This document shows positions 18,279-27,523 of a stretch of 64,000 nucleotides of DNA, in pieces. Under the pieces are notes generated by a model. The model was not told where the DNA came from. It did not search any database and saw only the letters and a program-made list of their open reading frames with translations. The stretch lies in assembly GCA_001282665.1 (NCBI GenBank), contig LN874948.1, positions 250,816 to 314,815 on the forward strand, given 5' to 3'. The DNA is from Clostridiales bacterium mt11 (GTDB lineage: Bacteria > Bacillota > Clostridia > Tissierellales > Tepidimicrobiaceae). Each line of letters opens with the position of its first letter. Positions within the stretch are counted from its first letter, which is position 1. A program made the position numbers and the translations under genes.

Positions 18279-20215
18279 CGCCCTACCACCATGTATAAGA
18301 GAGCATTGATTATTGATGCGGCTACATTGCTGCCTCCTTTTGTACCTACTGTAGATATAGAAGGTATATTGAATTCTCTTAAATGCTCTTTAGATTCTCC
18401 TGCTCCAACGAAACCTACGGGAACTCCTATTATAAATTTAGGATTTACTTTTCCTTCCTCAACTAATTCCAACAATCTAAAGAGAGCTGTTGGTGCGTTG
18501 CCTATGACAAACATATCTATTCCTTGTTCTACTGCCAATTCTATAGTACAGGCAGATCTTGTAGTATTTAATTGTTTAGAAAGATTAAACGTTCTTTCAT
18601 CATCTATGAAACATTTCAAATTGCATTTGGATTTAGATAAGGCTTTTTTGTTTATTCCCATATAAGCCATCTTAGTGTCAGTAAATATAGTGCCTCCAGC
18701 CTTTATACCTTCTATTGCCTTATCCATAAAGTCATGATTAAAGCTTACAATATTCCTATAATCAAAATCACCTGTAGTATGGATCATCCTTTTAACTATT
18801 ATTTTTTCTTTATCAGTAAAGCTAGTATCTGCCATGACTTCATCTATTATATCCATACTTCTATTCTCTATTTCCATAGGATTTTTAATATACATTTCAT
18901 ATACACCTTGCCTTTCTTTTTCAATTTTATCCAACAGATGGTTAAATGCTTTTATATTACCTAAAAAGTTTATGTGAGGATATGCTACAAATACATTTTT
19001 ATATTTATATCCGCACTGCCATTTACGTTTACTCATGGGCTTGGAAATATTGAGTACTGGTCTATTCTCTATATGGGTAATTGACCTATGAAATTCTTGT
19101 CCTGTCAATGTATCTCCTTTATTTCCGAATAAAGAGTTCCCTTCTATTTCAATATTTACATATCCAAACCTTTGAAGCTTGTCCATCATCGTAGCTTTAC
19201 CTTTAAATATCCCACACATAGGGTATTCATCTATACTTTCTACTAAATACATAAATCCTCCAGCTTCTCCGTATACAAATCCTCCTGATTTTACCATTTC
19301 CCTTATGGAATTTATCATGTCTTTATTTTTCGAAAGTTCTTCCTTGTAAAGCTCGGGATATCCTCCTCCAAGGATTAACAAATCACATGGAGGTACTCTT
19401 TTATCTCTTATTGGAGAAAAGTATTGTACATGGCTGGTATTCTCCCAGAGATTTAAATTTTCATTGTAGTAAAAGGAAAAAGCTTCATCATAAGCTATGG
19501 CTACCCTTATATCCCTTTTATGAGGATAAGTATAATTCGGTACACTGATTTCAGTTGTTATATTGAGTATTCCATCTATATCTATAGTTTTTTCTACGGT
19601 TACAGCTATTCTTTCAATTATATCCTCTACATCTTTATTTTCTATACATTGTACTAATCCTAAATATCTACTTTGTATTTCTAAGTCTTTATCTTCTTCT
19701 ATGTATCCCAATACCCTAACTCCTGTATACTCTTCAATTTGTTCTTTTAAAATCAAGTAAATATCTTTTCTCACCCTGTTTAATATTATTCCTTTGATCT
19801 TAGAACCTTCAAAATCCACCATACCTTTTATCTTGGGAATAGCTGAGAACATCTCACCTTTTGGTGTATATACAAGGATAGCATTGATATCCAATTCCTT
19901 AGATATATCATAGCTAGAATTAATGAAGGTATTGTAGATTCCATCAAAATATCCCATAGCTCCTTCAACTACGGCATATTCTCCATTATTTATAAATAGA
20001 GCTTTTTTTAGTCCTTCTCTTCCTATCATATGTATATCTAGATTTCCTGCTCTTTTACCTGATGCTAAACCTAAATACCTTGTATCTATAAAGTCTGGTC
20101 CTGTCTTAAAAGCCGATATATCTAATCCCCTATTCCTCAATGCTCTTATTATTCCAATAGTGATTAAAGTCTTTCCCGTTCCACTAGAAGGGGCCGTAAC
20201 CATAATGGTTTTCAT
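18275..20215 (-). CDS. cbiA-cbiC: CbiA-CbiC fusion: cobyrinate a,c-diamide synthase + cobalt-precorrin-8 methylmutase
   Basis: A 646-residue fusion. Residues 1-435 are CbiA: P-loop-like TAPSSGTGKT (8-16), then a class I glutamine amidotransferase domain from about 235. The glutaminase nucleophile motif, normally E-C-G-G, reads GEAGGFMYL, so the catalytic Cys is Ala318 (codon GCT at 19262-19264). The partner histidine in GQEFH (376) is kept. Residues 441-646 are CbiC with its catalytic histidine in MIHTTGDFDY (H479) and GVPVGFVGAGESK. CbiA amidates the a and c side chains with ATP; CbiC moves the C11 methyl to C12. Fusion is unusual, though both are adjacent genes in many operons. Without the Cys, amidation would depend on free ammonia. 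Confidence 0.92.
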   Translation of the reverse strand: MKTIMVTAPSSGTGKTLITIGIIRALRNRGLDISAFKTGPDFIDTRYLGLASGKRAGNLDIHMIGREGLKKALFINNGEYAVVEGAMGYFDGIYNTFINSSYDISKELDINAILVYTPKGEMFSAIPKIKGMVDFEGSKIKGIILNRVRKDIYLILKEQIEEYTGVRVLGYIEEDKDLEIQSRYLGLVQCIENKDVEDIIERIAVTVEKTIDIDGILNITTEISVPNYTYPHKRDIRVAIAYDEAFSFYYNENLNLWENTSHVQYFSPIRDKRVPPCDLLILGGGYPELYKEELSKNKDMINSIREMVKSGGFVYGEAGGFMYLVESIDEYPMCGIFKGKATMMDKLQRFGYVNIEIEGNSLFGNKGDTLTGQEFHRSITHIENRPVLNISKPMSKRKWQCGYKYKNVFVAYPHINFLGNIKAFNHLLDKIEKERQGVYEMYIKNPMEIENRSMDIIDEVMADTSFTDKEKIIVKRMIHTTGDFDYRNIVSFNHDFMDKAIEGIKAGGTIFTDTKMAYMGINKKALSKSKCNLKCFIDDERTFNLSKQLNTTRSACTIELAVEQGIDMFVIGNAPTALFRLLELVEEGKVNPKFIIGVPVGFVGAGESKEHLREFNIPSISTVGTKGGSNVAASIINALLYMVVGR

Positions 20216-21265
20216 CTATATCATCTCCAATTCCTTGAAGGTCTCTACAAGTCTTATGTTATTTTTTCTATCCTTTATAGCTACTCTAATATACTTATTG
20301 TCTAAACCATTAAAGCTGGAACATTTTCTAATTACCAACCCTCTTTTTAAAAAGAAGTTAAATATATATTCCTCATTCCATTTTAATAATTTTATAAGGA
20401 TATAGTTGGCATGGGTATTATATGCCCTTATGCTCTCCACTTTTGATAGCTCTTTCAAAAGATATTTTCTTTCTTCTTCTATATAGTTTTTACTATCTTC
20501 AATATAATCTTTGCATTTAAATATATATCTTCCAGCAATATCTGCAAGAGCATTGACACTCCACGGAAGCTCTACCTCTTCGTGTTTTTTTCTTATATCT
20601 TCAGAAGTACAGCAATATCCTAGCCTAATCCCCGGGAGAGCAAAAAATTTAGTAGCAGCTCGAATTATTCCAATGTTTTTAAAATTGTCTTTTTCAAACA
20701 TTTGAATACTATCATAATCCTCTGGACAGAACTCATAAAAAGCTTCATCTAATAGGAGGAATCCATGTTTACATTTAACCATTTCATATAATTTAATCAA
20801 TATATCCTCTTCAATCCTTAAACCCGTTGGATTGTTAGGGTTCCCAATTATTAATAAATCGTAGGGCATCATAACCTTTCCTAATGCATCTAAATCTAGG
20901 GTGAAATCCTCCTTATAATTTAGCTTAATTACCTCTTTATCGTAGACTAAAGCCCTCTTTTCATATTCTGAAAAGGAAGGCAAAAATACTATGATTCTAG
21001 GAAACATTAGGATAAAGTTGTTTATTATATCCACTGCCCCATTACCTAGGATCACATTTTCTACACTGCATTTTAAATATTTAGCTATATCCACTTTAAG
21101 ATGTCTATATTTTATATCTGGATACCTAACGAGGGTGTTGAAACCTTTTATTAGCTCTTCATCAAGTCCCTTAGGAACTCCTAAAGGATTTATATTGCTA
21201 CTAAAATCTATTAGTTCTCCCTCATAGTATTTCCCATAAGTTATCAAATCTCCACCGTGTTCCAT
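20216..21265 (-). CDS. cobD: threonine-phosphate decarboxylase / histidinol-phosphate aminotransferase-like (CobD type)
   Basis: A 349-residue PLP enzyme of aminotransferase fold I. FSSNINPLG near residue 21, the NPNNPTG loop near 142 and the Schiff-base lysine in RAATKFFALPGIRLGY (near 205) are present. In cobalamin operons this family makes (R)-1-aminopropan-2-ol phosphate for the lower-ligand linker, the substrate of neighbouring CbiB. Ends immediately before the cbiA-cbiC start. Confidence 0.9.
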   Translation of the reverse strand: MEHGGDLITYGKYYEGELIDFSSNINPLGVPKGLDEELIKGFNTLVRYPDIKYRHLKVDIAKYLKCSVENVILGNGAVDIINNFILMFPRIIVFLPSFSEYEKRALVYDKEVIKLNYKEDFTLDLDALGKVMMPYDLLIIGNPNNPTGLRIEEDILIKLYEMVKCKHGFLLLDEAFYEFCPEDYDSIQMFEKDNFKNIGIIRAATKFFALPGIRLGYCCTSEDIRKKHEEVELPWSVNALADIAGRYIFKCKDYIEDSKNYIEEERKYLLKELSKVESIRAYNTHANYILIKLLKWNEEYIFNFFLKRGLVIRKCSSFNGLDNKYIRVAIKDRKNNIRLVETFKELEMI

Positions 21266-21283
21266 TTCTTCATCTGCTCCTTA

Positions 21284-22213
21284 TTAAAAAATATAAATTA
21301 TTCCATATAATAAAAGCAACAAAAATTCTGCGCTATACATGATTTCAATGGTCTTTTTAATATCATCAATCTCTATCCTCTTTGTTCTATCTCCAATAGT
21401 AGGTTTTTCTACTATCTTTCCAAAATAGTAGTTATTCCCTCCAAGTTGAATATTTAAAAGACCTGCTACTGCTCCCTCTGGAAAAGCTGCATTAGGACTT
21501 TTATGGTTTTTTCTGTCCCTTATCATTATCTTAAAGCCCGTCTTTGTGTCGAATCTAAATATAGAAGATAAGCACATGAGTACTCCAGTTATTCTAGCTG
21601 GTATATAATTAAACACATCATCTATCTTTGCTGGAAAAAATCCAAGGTCAATGTACTTTTCATTTTTATATCCTAGCATAGAATCCATAGTATTTACCAT
21701 CTTATACATAAGTCCTCCCGAAGCTCCAAATAACATAATATAAAATAATGGTGCAACAACTCCATCAGCTGTATTTTCCGCTACTGTCTCTATGTCTGCT
21801 CTAATGATTTCTTCTTCCGTTAAATTTTTAGTATCCCTACCTACTATATAAGATAATCTATTTCTTGCCTCTTCAATTCCTTTTCCAAAGGCGTGATATA
21901 CCTTCATAGCTTCCTTATGTAGACATCTAGCTGAAATACATGTATAGATGATATATATATCTATAATTCCATATAAAATTCCATAGCCTTTAATGACATT
22001 TAGCAATAAGAAAGGTACTAAAACTGCCAATAGGATATTCAGTAGAGCAATGATAAGTCCTGCCAATTTTAATCCTTCTTTAGTTTTAAATATTCTCCTT
22101 GCACTTTTTTCTTCTAAGTATATAATTTTCCCCATCAGCTTAACGGGATGAGGAAAGCTATAGGGATCTCCTATTAGTAAATCCAATACTACTGCTATTA
22201 AAATGCTTTTCAT
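21284..22213 (-). CDS. cbiB: adenosylcobinamide-phosphate synthase
   Basis: A 309-residue integral membrane protein joining aminopropanol phosphate to adenosylcobyric acid. Hallmarks DLLIGDPYSFPHPVKLMG at the start, ENTADGVVAPLFY (near 146) and DRKNHKSPNAAFPEGAVAG (near 233) are intact, with about five membrane spans. Starts 8 bases after cbiP. Confidence 0.93.
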   Translation of the reverse strand: MKSILIAVVLDLLIGDPYSFPHPVKLMGKIIYLEEKSARRIFKTKEGLKLAGLIIALLNILLAVLVPFLLLNVIKGYGILYGIIDIYIIYTCISARCLHKEAMKVYHAFGKGIEEARNRLSYIVGRDTKNLTEEEIIRADIETVAENTADGVVAPLFYIMLFGASGGLMYKMVNTMDSMLGYKNEKYIDLGFFPAKIDDVFNYIPARITGVLMCLSSIFRFDTKTGFKIMIRDRKNHKSPNAAFPEGAVAGLLNIQLGGNNYYFGKIVEKPTIGDRTKRIEIDDIKKTIEIMYSAEFLLLLLYGIIYIF

Positions 22214-22221
22214 ATTTTCAC

Positions 22222-23070
22222 CTACATTTTTTTATAATTCAATAAGGAATATACGTATTCCATATCCATATTTTCTCTTACTATTTTAGCTAACTTGTCC
22301 AGCTCATGTTCTACCTCTTCCGTAGTTTGAGACTTTGTATCGCACTTTTTTTCATAATCCACTAAAGTGTCTTCATCTACTAATTCTAAAGGAACGAAAG
22401 GTATGGTTCCTACTACAGGTATGTTTAATAGTTCTTCTATCATCTCTATACCTGGTTCCAATAAGCTTTTATCACCCCGAAATTTGTTTATGATAAGTCC
22501 TTTTATCCTGCTTCTTTTATCTTCCTCGAGTAGCATCACAGTTCCGTAAAGTGAAGCAAATACTCCTCCTCTATCTATATCTGCTATTAATAACACTGGT
22601 GCATCTGCCATTTCTGCCATGCCCATATTGACTATATCATTTTGGTTCAAATTTATTTCCGCAGGACTGCCTGCTCCTTCTAAAACTATAATATCGTAAT
22701 CTTTTTCTAATTCTTTATAGGTTTCTATAATCATAGGTTTTAAACTGCTTTTAAATTCAAAATATTTCACTGCCCCCATATTCTTATATAATTTACCTTT
22801 TAATATTACATCACTTTGTCTATCAGAATTAGGCTGTAAAAGTATTGGATTCATGTTTGGATTAGGTTCAATTCCTGCAGCCTTAGCTTGTAGAGCTTGT
22901 GCAGTACTCATCTTTAATCCTTCTTTGGTTTCATAACATTTTGAGGACATATTCTGAGACTTAAAAGGGCATACCCTATATCCATCATCTTTAAATATTC
23001 TACATAGAGCAGTGCACATAAGACTTTTACCTGCTGATGAAGTAGTTCCTTGTACCATAATATTTGCCAT
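22222..23070 (-). CDS. cbiP: cobyric acid synthase lacking its glutaminase domain
   Basis: Only 282 residues against about 500 in the family. Residues 1-235 are the complete ATP-dependent amidoligase half: QGTTSSAGKS, FKSQNMSSK, ILLQPNSDRQSDVI and LEGAGSPAEINL. Then the chain jumps, around residues 237-252, straight to a stretch (HELDKLAKIVRENMDMEYVY) that looks like the extreme C-terminus of full-length CbiP. The class I glutamine amidotransferase domain (about 200 residues, with catalytic Cys and His) has been removed in frame. The ORF is otherwise intact inside a coupled operon. It may use ammonia directly, or be dead. Confidence 0.88.
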   Translation of the reverse strand: MANIMVQGTTSSAGKSLMCTALCRIFKDDGYRVCPFKSQNMSSKCYETKEGLKMSTAQALQAKAAGIEPNPNMNPILLQPNSDRQSDVILKGKLYKNMGAVKYFEFKSSLKPMIIETYKELEKDYDIIVLEGAGSPAEINLNQNDIVNMGMAEMADAPVLLIADIDRGGVFASLYGTVMLLEEDKRSRIKGLIINKFRGDKSLLEPGIEMIEELLNIPVVGTIPFVPLELVDEDTLVDYEKKCDTKSQTTEEVEHELDKLAKIVRENMDMEYVYSLLNYKKM

Positions 23071-23093
23071 CTTATACCTCCAATTATTCTATA

Positions 23094-23876
23094 TTAGTTT
23101 ACCTTATGCGGAATAAAATAAGGACAACAATTTACCCTATCCCTATATATATGGCCATCTATTCTGAAAACATCTTTTAGTAGTTTACCTTTTAGTATCT
23201 CCTCAGGTTTTCCCCACTCCCATATTCTACCCTGCTTCAATACGAATATATTATCTGAATACCTAGCTGCTTGATTTAAATCGTGCAGCACCATTATTAC
23301 CGTTAAATTTAAAGATTTATTTAATTCCTTGACCAGTTGTAAGACTTCCAATTGATAGGAAATATCCAAAAATGTAGTTGGTTCATCTAACAATAATATT
23401 TCAGGCTTTTGAGCTAAAGACATAGCAATCCAAGCTCTCTGTTGTTCCCCACCAGATAAATTAGCCATATATCTATACTTTAAATCCATTAAACCAGTTT
23501 TTTCAATAGCCCAATTCACTATATCCTCATCTTCTCTATTCAGTCTTTGACCAAAGTTTAAATGAGGAAATCTTCCATAGGATACTAGGTTTCTAACCGT
23601 TATATCGGAGAGTACATTTTTTACTTGAGGAAGTATTGCCATTTTTTGAGCTATTTTTTTAGTAGGTATACTAGATAACTTTTCTTCGTCTAGATATATG
23701 GAACCTTTATTAGGTTTTATGCATCGAGATAAAGCTTTTAGTAGAGTGGACTTTCCAGAACCATTTGGTCCAATAATGCTTACAATTTGACCATCTTTAA
23801 CTTCTAAGTTTATATTATTTAGAACTTTCTTTTCACCATAATTTACATGGATATCTACAGCCTTAATTCCCATCAT
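23094..23876 (-). CDS. corrinoid/iron-siderophore-type ABC ATPase (BtuD/FecE family)
   Basis: An ABC ATPase of about 260 residues; starts at the ATGs after GAAGGTG, not at the upstream MRKK codon. Walker A GPNGSGKST, Q-loop LPQ, signature LSGGEQQRAWIAMSLAQ and Walker B LLLDEP are intact. With the binding protein just upstream it should power corrinoid import, judged from its place inside the cobalamin operon. No permease gene adjoins the pair; the closest is 29923-30939 or 32949-33923. Confidence 0.85.
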   Translation of the reverse strand: MMGIKAVDIHVNYGEKKVLNNINLEVKDGQIVSIIGPNGSGKSTLLKALSRCIKPNKGSIYLDEEKLSSIPTKKIAQKMAILPQVKNVLSDITVRNLVSYGRFPHLNFGQRLNREDEDIVNWAIEKTGLMDLKYRYMANLSGGEQQRAWIAMSLAQKPEILLLDEPTTFLDISYQLEVLQLVKELNKSLNLTVIMVLHDLNQAARYSDNIFVLKQGRIWEWGKPEEILKGKLLKDVFRIDGHIYRDRVNCCPYFIPHKVN

Positions 23877-23937
23877 ATGCACCTTCTTTCTCATCTAGTT
23901 TAAAGGTTTTATGCCCCTTAAAATAAGGGGCATATGT

Positions 23938-24957
23938 TTATTTAAAAACATCTGGATAGAGAATTTTTGCCAACCCTTCATAGGCTTCTGCATATCTATG
24001 GTTTGGCTTATACATATATAAATCCTTTGGAAGGAATATGTATCTATCTTCTTTTACTGCTGTTAATGAGCTCCAAGCAGGATTATCTTCTACATCTTTT
24101 TTAAGCCTTTCAAGTACTTTCTCCTTATCACTACCTGTAGTCTGTACAAATATAAAATCAGGATCTTCTTCAATTACCTTTTCCATGCTAAAAGCTTTTG
24201 AATCTAAGGTATCACTTATAGCGTCGGAGATATTTATAGTATTAAGATCCTCTAACATTTCACCTACTGTTGAATCAGAGCCTCTGACGGTAATACTCTT
24301 AGCACTTGCCATCATCAGCAACACTTTATATTCTTTATCAGTTGGTGCTTTTTCTACTATTGATTCTATGTCTTCTTTTACTTTAACTGCATGTTCTTCA
24401 TATAGGTCTTCCCTATCATTTAATGCAGTAAATAATCTCACTAATTTAAAATAATCATCTTTAACAAAATAATTTAAAGCAATCATTTGAATTTCATTGT
24501 CCTCTAATGATTGTACCAATTCCATTTGAGATTTTTGATTTGAATTTAATATTACTAAATCAGGCTCTAATGATAACATTTTTTCAAGGCTAATTGCTCC
24601 TTGTTTACCAACTACTTCTGCATCTTTAGCTTCTTCTACCATCTTTTCAGGTGGTGCTTCTAATCTCCCTACTACGGTTCCGCCAGATTTACACCATACT
24701 TCTAAATAGGAATCAAATAATACGATTACCCTCTTTGGAGCTTTTTTGATTGTGACCTCTTTATCTCTTCCATCAGTAAAGGTTACAGAGTCCTCATCTA
24801 TATGTATTCCATACTCATCAGTTTGCTTTTCATCTGTGCTTCCATTATTATTAGCATTGTTATTATCTGTCAAGTTGGTTTTATTGGAACATCCTACTAT
24901 CAAGGATGTAGATATGGCTACTAATAATATCAATAAGATTAGATTTCTTCTTTTCAT
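23938..24957 (-). CDS. ABC substrate-binding lipoprotein (BtuF/FecB family)
   Basis: A 339-residue lipoprotein (lipobox VGCS, Cys at 23) followed by a Ser/Asn/Asp-rich linker and a class III periplasmic-binding fold. It has the KAPKRVIVL start and the SLEPDLVILNSNQ hinge region typical of cobalamin, haem and siderophore receptors. It likely captures corrinoid outside the cell for the ATPase encoded 43 bases downstream. Ligand inferred from operon context. Confidence 0.85.
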   Translation of the reverse strand: MKRRNLILLILLVAISTSLIVGCSNKTNLTDNNNANNNGSTDEKQTDEYGIHIDEDSVTFTDGRDKEVTIKKAPKRVIVLFDSYLEVWCKSGGTVVGRLEAPPEKMVEEAKDAEVVGKQGAISLEKMLSLEPDLVILNSNQKSQMELVQSLEDNEIQMIALNYFVKDDYFKLVRLFTALNDREDLYEEHAVKVKEDIESIVEKAPTDKEYKVLLMMASAKSITVRGSDSTVGEMLEDLNTINISDAISDTLDSKAFSMEKVIEEDPDFIFVQTTGSDKEKVLERLKKDVEDNPAWSSLTAVKEDRYIFLPKDLYMYKPNHRYAEAYEGLAKILYPDVFK

Positions 24958-24974
24958 TTTCTTTATCCTCCTGT

Positions 24975-25754
24975 TTAATTTTTAAGTATATTTTCTAAAT
25001 GGTTTATATATATCTCTTGGATGCTCTTCATCTCTCCTAAACCCTTTAAACTAACATCTACACAGAAACCTTCTAACATAAGTTTTGTCTTCCATGAATC
25101 TTCCCCATCAGATGCCATATCATTTGTAGCATGATCTCCTGCTACTAGCATAAATGGCATTAATCTTACTCTTGTAATTTTTTGTTCTTTCAATTTAGGG
25201 ATTATATCCTCTAATGTCATTTTACCTTCTACTGTCCCTATAAATACACTTTTATAACCTTTATTCTTAAATGTATTTTCTAGCCTTTTATAGGATTCAT
25301 CTGCTAAATGATCTGTTCCATGCCCCATAAAAACAATCGCCTCACCATCTTCTATGGCTTTAAGTTTCAATCCCTCTACAACTCTAATATAGTCTAAATA
25401 GCCATAAAGTAATGGTTTTCCAACTTGAATATGGAAGTCGTCATTTTCATTTATAAATTCTTTTGTTTCTTCTATTAACTTTTCATATTCATGACCTGCA
25501 ATTATGTGAAGGGGTTGTATATAGATGCTATTTACTCCATTATCCTTCATCTTTTCTAAAGCTTCTTTTGGATTATCTACCAAATAGCCATCCCTTCTTT
25601 TAAGTTTGTTAATGACCATTTGAGATGTAAAAGTCCTTAAAACTAGACAATCCTTATATCGTTCTTTTATCCTATTTTCGATACTTTCTATACATAATTT
25701 TCTTGTTTCCTCATAGGTTGTACCAAAACTAGCAACTATAATGCCATTTTTCAT
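24975..25754 (-). CDS. cbiK: sirohydrochlorin cobaltochelatase
   Basis: A protein of about 259 residues starting at the ATG that follows AAAGGAG. It inserts Co2+ into sirohydrochlorin, the entry into the anaerobic pathway. ASFGTTYEETRKLC at the start, the metal-binding histidine region IQPLHIIAGHEYEKL (near 85), FMGHGTDHLAD and the C-terminal FMLVAGDHATNDMASD are CbiK hallmarks. No export signal, so it is cytoplasmic, unlike some CbiK proteins. Confidence 0.93.
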   Translation of the reverse strand: MKNGIIVASFGTTYEETRKLCIESIENRIKERYKDCLVLRTFTSQMVINKLKRRDGYLVDNPKEALEKMKDNGVNSIYIQPLHIIAGHEYEKLIEETKEFINENDDFHIQVGKPLLYGYLDYIRVVEGLKLKAIEDGEAIVFMGHGTDHLADESYKRLENTFKNKGYKSVFIGTVEGKMTLEDIIPKLKEQKITRVRLMPFMLVAGDHATNDMASDGEDSWKTKLMLEGFCVDVSLKGLGEMKSIQEIYINHLENILKN

Positions 25755-25769
25755 AATTTCTCCTTTCAT

Positions 25770-26561
25770 CTATCTATATAATTTAAACAATTGATTTTCA
25801 TCTTTACATAATGGTAGACCTAGTTCTTGATGTACTTTCACCAACCAAGGTTTTTCAAGATAGGCTTTTTCCAATAGATCCTTTTCTAAAAATATTTCCC
25901 TTGGTGACCCTTCTCCTAATATTTCTCCTTTTCCTAGTACATAAACATAATCACAAATTTCATATATTAAATCCATATCATGACTAGATATGACTATTTT
26001 CTTTTCCATACTCAACTTCTTTATGATATTCTTTATTTCTTTAGTCATATAAGGATCCAATCCACTGGTAGGTTCATCAAACAATATTACATCTAAATCC
26101 ATAACCAATACTCCCGCTATAGCAATTCTCTTCTTTTGACCATAGCTTAGAAAATGAGTTGGTCTATCCATTAATTCGTATCCATCTACAATTTTCAATG
26201 CTTTCTCAATCTTTATTGCAATTTGTTCTTCATTGTAGTTTAAATTTCTAAGAGAAAAAGCAAGATCATCATATACATTAGAATAAAAAAGCTGCTTATC
26301 TGGATCTTGAAATACGATATTTACTTTTTTTCTATATTCTCTTAAAAATTTTTTACTATATTCTAGAGGTAAATCCTTATACTTTATACGTCCTTTGCTA
26401 GGTTTTAAGATACCTATAATATTTAATAAAAGTGTAGATTTTCCAGAGCCATTAGCTCCTATGACCCCTATGGTGTTGCCTTTACTTAAATCCATGTTTA
26501 TATCCTTTAATGCTTTAGTTCCATCTTCATATTTAAATTCTAAAGACTCTATAGTAATCAT
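25770..26561 (-). CDS. cbiO: cobalt ECF transporter ATPase
   Basis: A 263-residue ABC ATPase with Walker A GANGSGKST, signature FLSYGQKKRIAIAG (the usual LSGGQ has Tyr in place of the first Gly) and Walker B VILFDEPTSGLDP. It forms the motor of the CbiMNQO cobalt importer and starts flush with the stop of cbiQ. Confidence 0.93.
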   Translation of the reverse strand: MITIESLEFKYEDGTKALKDINMDLSKGNTIGVIGANGSGKSTLLLNIIGILKPSKGRIKYKDLPLEYSKKFLREYRKKVNIVFQDPDKQLFYSNVYDDLAFSLRNLNYNEEQIAIKIEKALKIVDGYELMDRPTHFLSYGQKKRIAIAGVLVMDLDVILFDEPTSGLDPYMTKEIKNIIKKLSMEKKIVISSHDMDLIYEICDYVYVLGKGEILGEGSPREIFLEKDLLEKAYLEKPWLVKVHQELGLPLCKDENQLFKLYR

Positions 26562-27245
26562 CTAATCACCTGTTTTAAATTCACCATTATATAGTTTGCT
26601 ATCTAAAGAAACAACCATGTCTTCATACCTCATTAGAACTCTTATAAATAATGACCTTATGAGTAAGGCTATGGATCTATAACTGTTTTTCATATTGTCG
26701 TAACCAAATTTCATCTCTTCTGCCATGATTATATCCTTTGATTCACCTAAGAAGATAAATATAGATCTATATATTAATACCAATAACTCTATTAAAACAT
26801 TAGGAACCCTTAACTTTTTAAGTATATTTATAAGACTATTTAATGGTGTAGTCAAAGCTAGAAAAAAAGTTGAACTAATAGATGCTAAAACCCTTGCCAA
26901 TGTATTTATAGATTCTACTAAAGACTCCTGTGTAATTCCTAGATATCTATTAGATATTTTTATACTAAACATAAATACATCATTATGAGAAATGCTCAAT
27001 AATATGGTAATTATACTAATCATCAAAAAAATAATGGGTACTGCCAATATCTTTAAATATTTATCCAAAGGTATACTAGCTACAAACGTCGTCAAATATA
27101 ACATGATTATAAATATACCAATATTTATATATGTATTGTTGAAAAGGAGAGCTATTGCTAAAGCCCCTATGACAAAGATAAACTTTGTCATAGGGTTATA
27201 ATCTGACAATTTATTAGTATAAGCATATTTATCTATTAGCAGCAA
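26562..27245 (-). CDS. cbiQ: cobalt ECF transporter transmembrane protein
   Basis: A 227-residue T-component with five to six membrane spans and the coupling-helix region near LLIRSLFIRVLMRYEDMVVSLDSK that contacts CbiO. Overlaps cbiN by ten bases. Confidence 0.92.
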   Translation of the reverse strand: MLLIDKYAYTNKLSDYNPMTKFIFVIGALAIALLFNNTYINIGIFIIMLYLTTFVASIPLDKYLKILAVPIIFLMISIITILLSISHNDVFMFSIKISNRYLGITQESLVESINTLARVLASISSTFFLALTTPLNSLINILKKLRVPNVLIELLVLIYRSIFIFLGESKDIIMAEEMKFGYDNMKNSYRSIALLIRSLFIRVLMRYEDMVVSLDSKLYNGEFKTGD

Positions 27246-27523
27246 CTTTTTTTCTTCTCCTTCATCATCCCAAATACATATCCAATTACCCCAGCACCAA
27301 TGGCCACCTGTAATGAGAATAGCAAGCTTTCGATTTCACCACTAGGCGGTTCCCATATTGGATCAAACCAAGGTTCATAATCTGCGTTGATTTCACCAAT
27401 GACATCCTCTGCTTGGTCATCAGCACCTCCAAATTCAGCATCTTTTTTAAGGAATAAAGGGGTTATAATTATAACAATAGCCAATAAAATAAGTAATATA
27501 TTAGTTTTATTTGATTGTTTCAA
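27236..27523 (-). CDS. cbiN: cobalt transport auxiliary protein
   Basis: A 95-residue protein with two membrane spans and the CbiN signature GADDQAEDVIGEI in the extracellular loop. CbiN helps load Co2+ onto CbiM. It overlaps cbiM and cbiQ, and ends in KKKSCC. Confidence 0.92.
   Translation of the reverse strand: MKQSNKTNILLILLAIVIIITPLFLKKDAEFGGADDQAEDVIGEINADYEPWFDPIWEPPSGEIESLLFSLQVAIGAGVIGYVFGMMKEKKKSCC

Noticed and set aside
18291..21227. Plus-strand ORFs across the cbi operon
   Set aside because: They are mirror frames of well-identified minus-strand genes with no ribosome sites.
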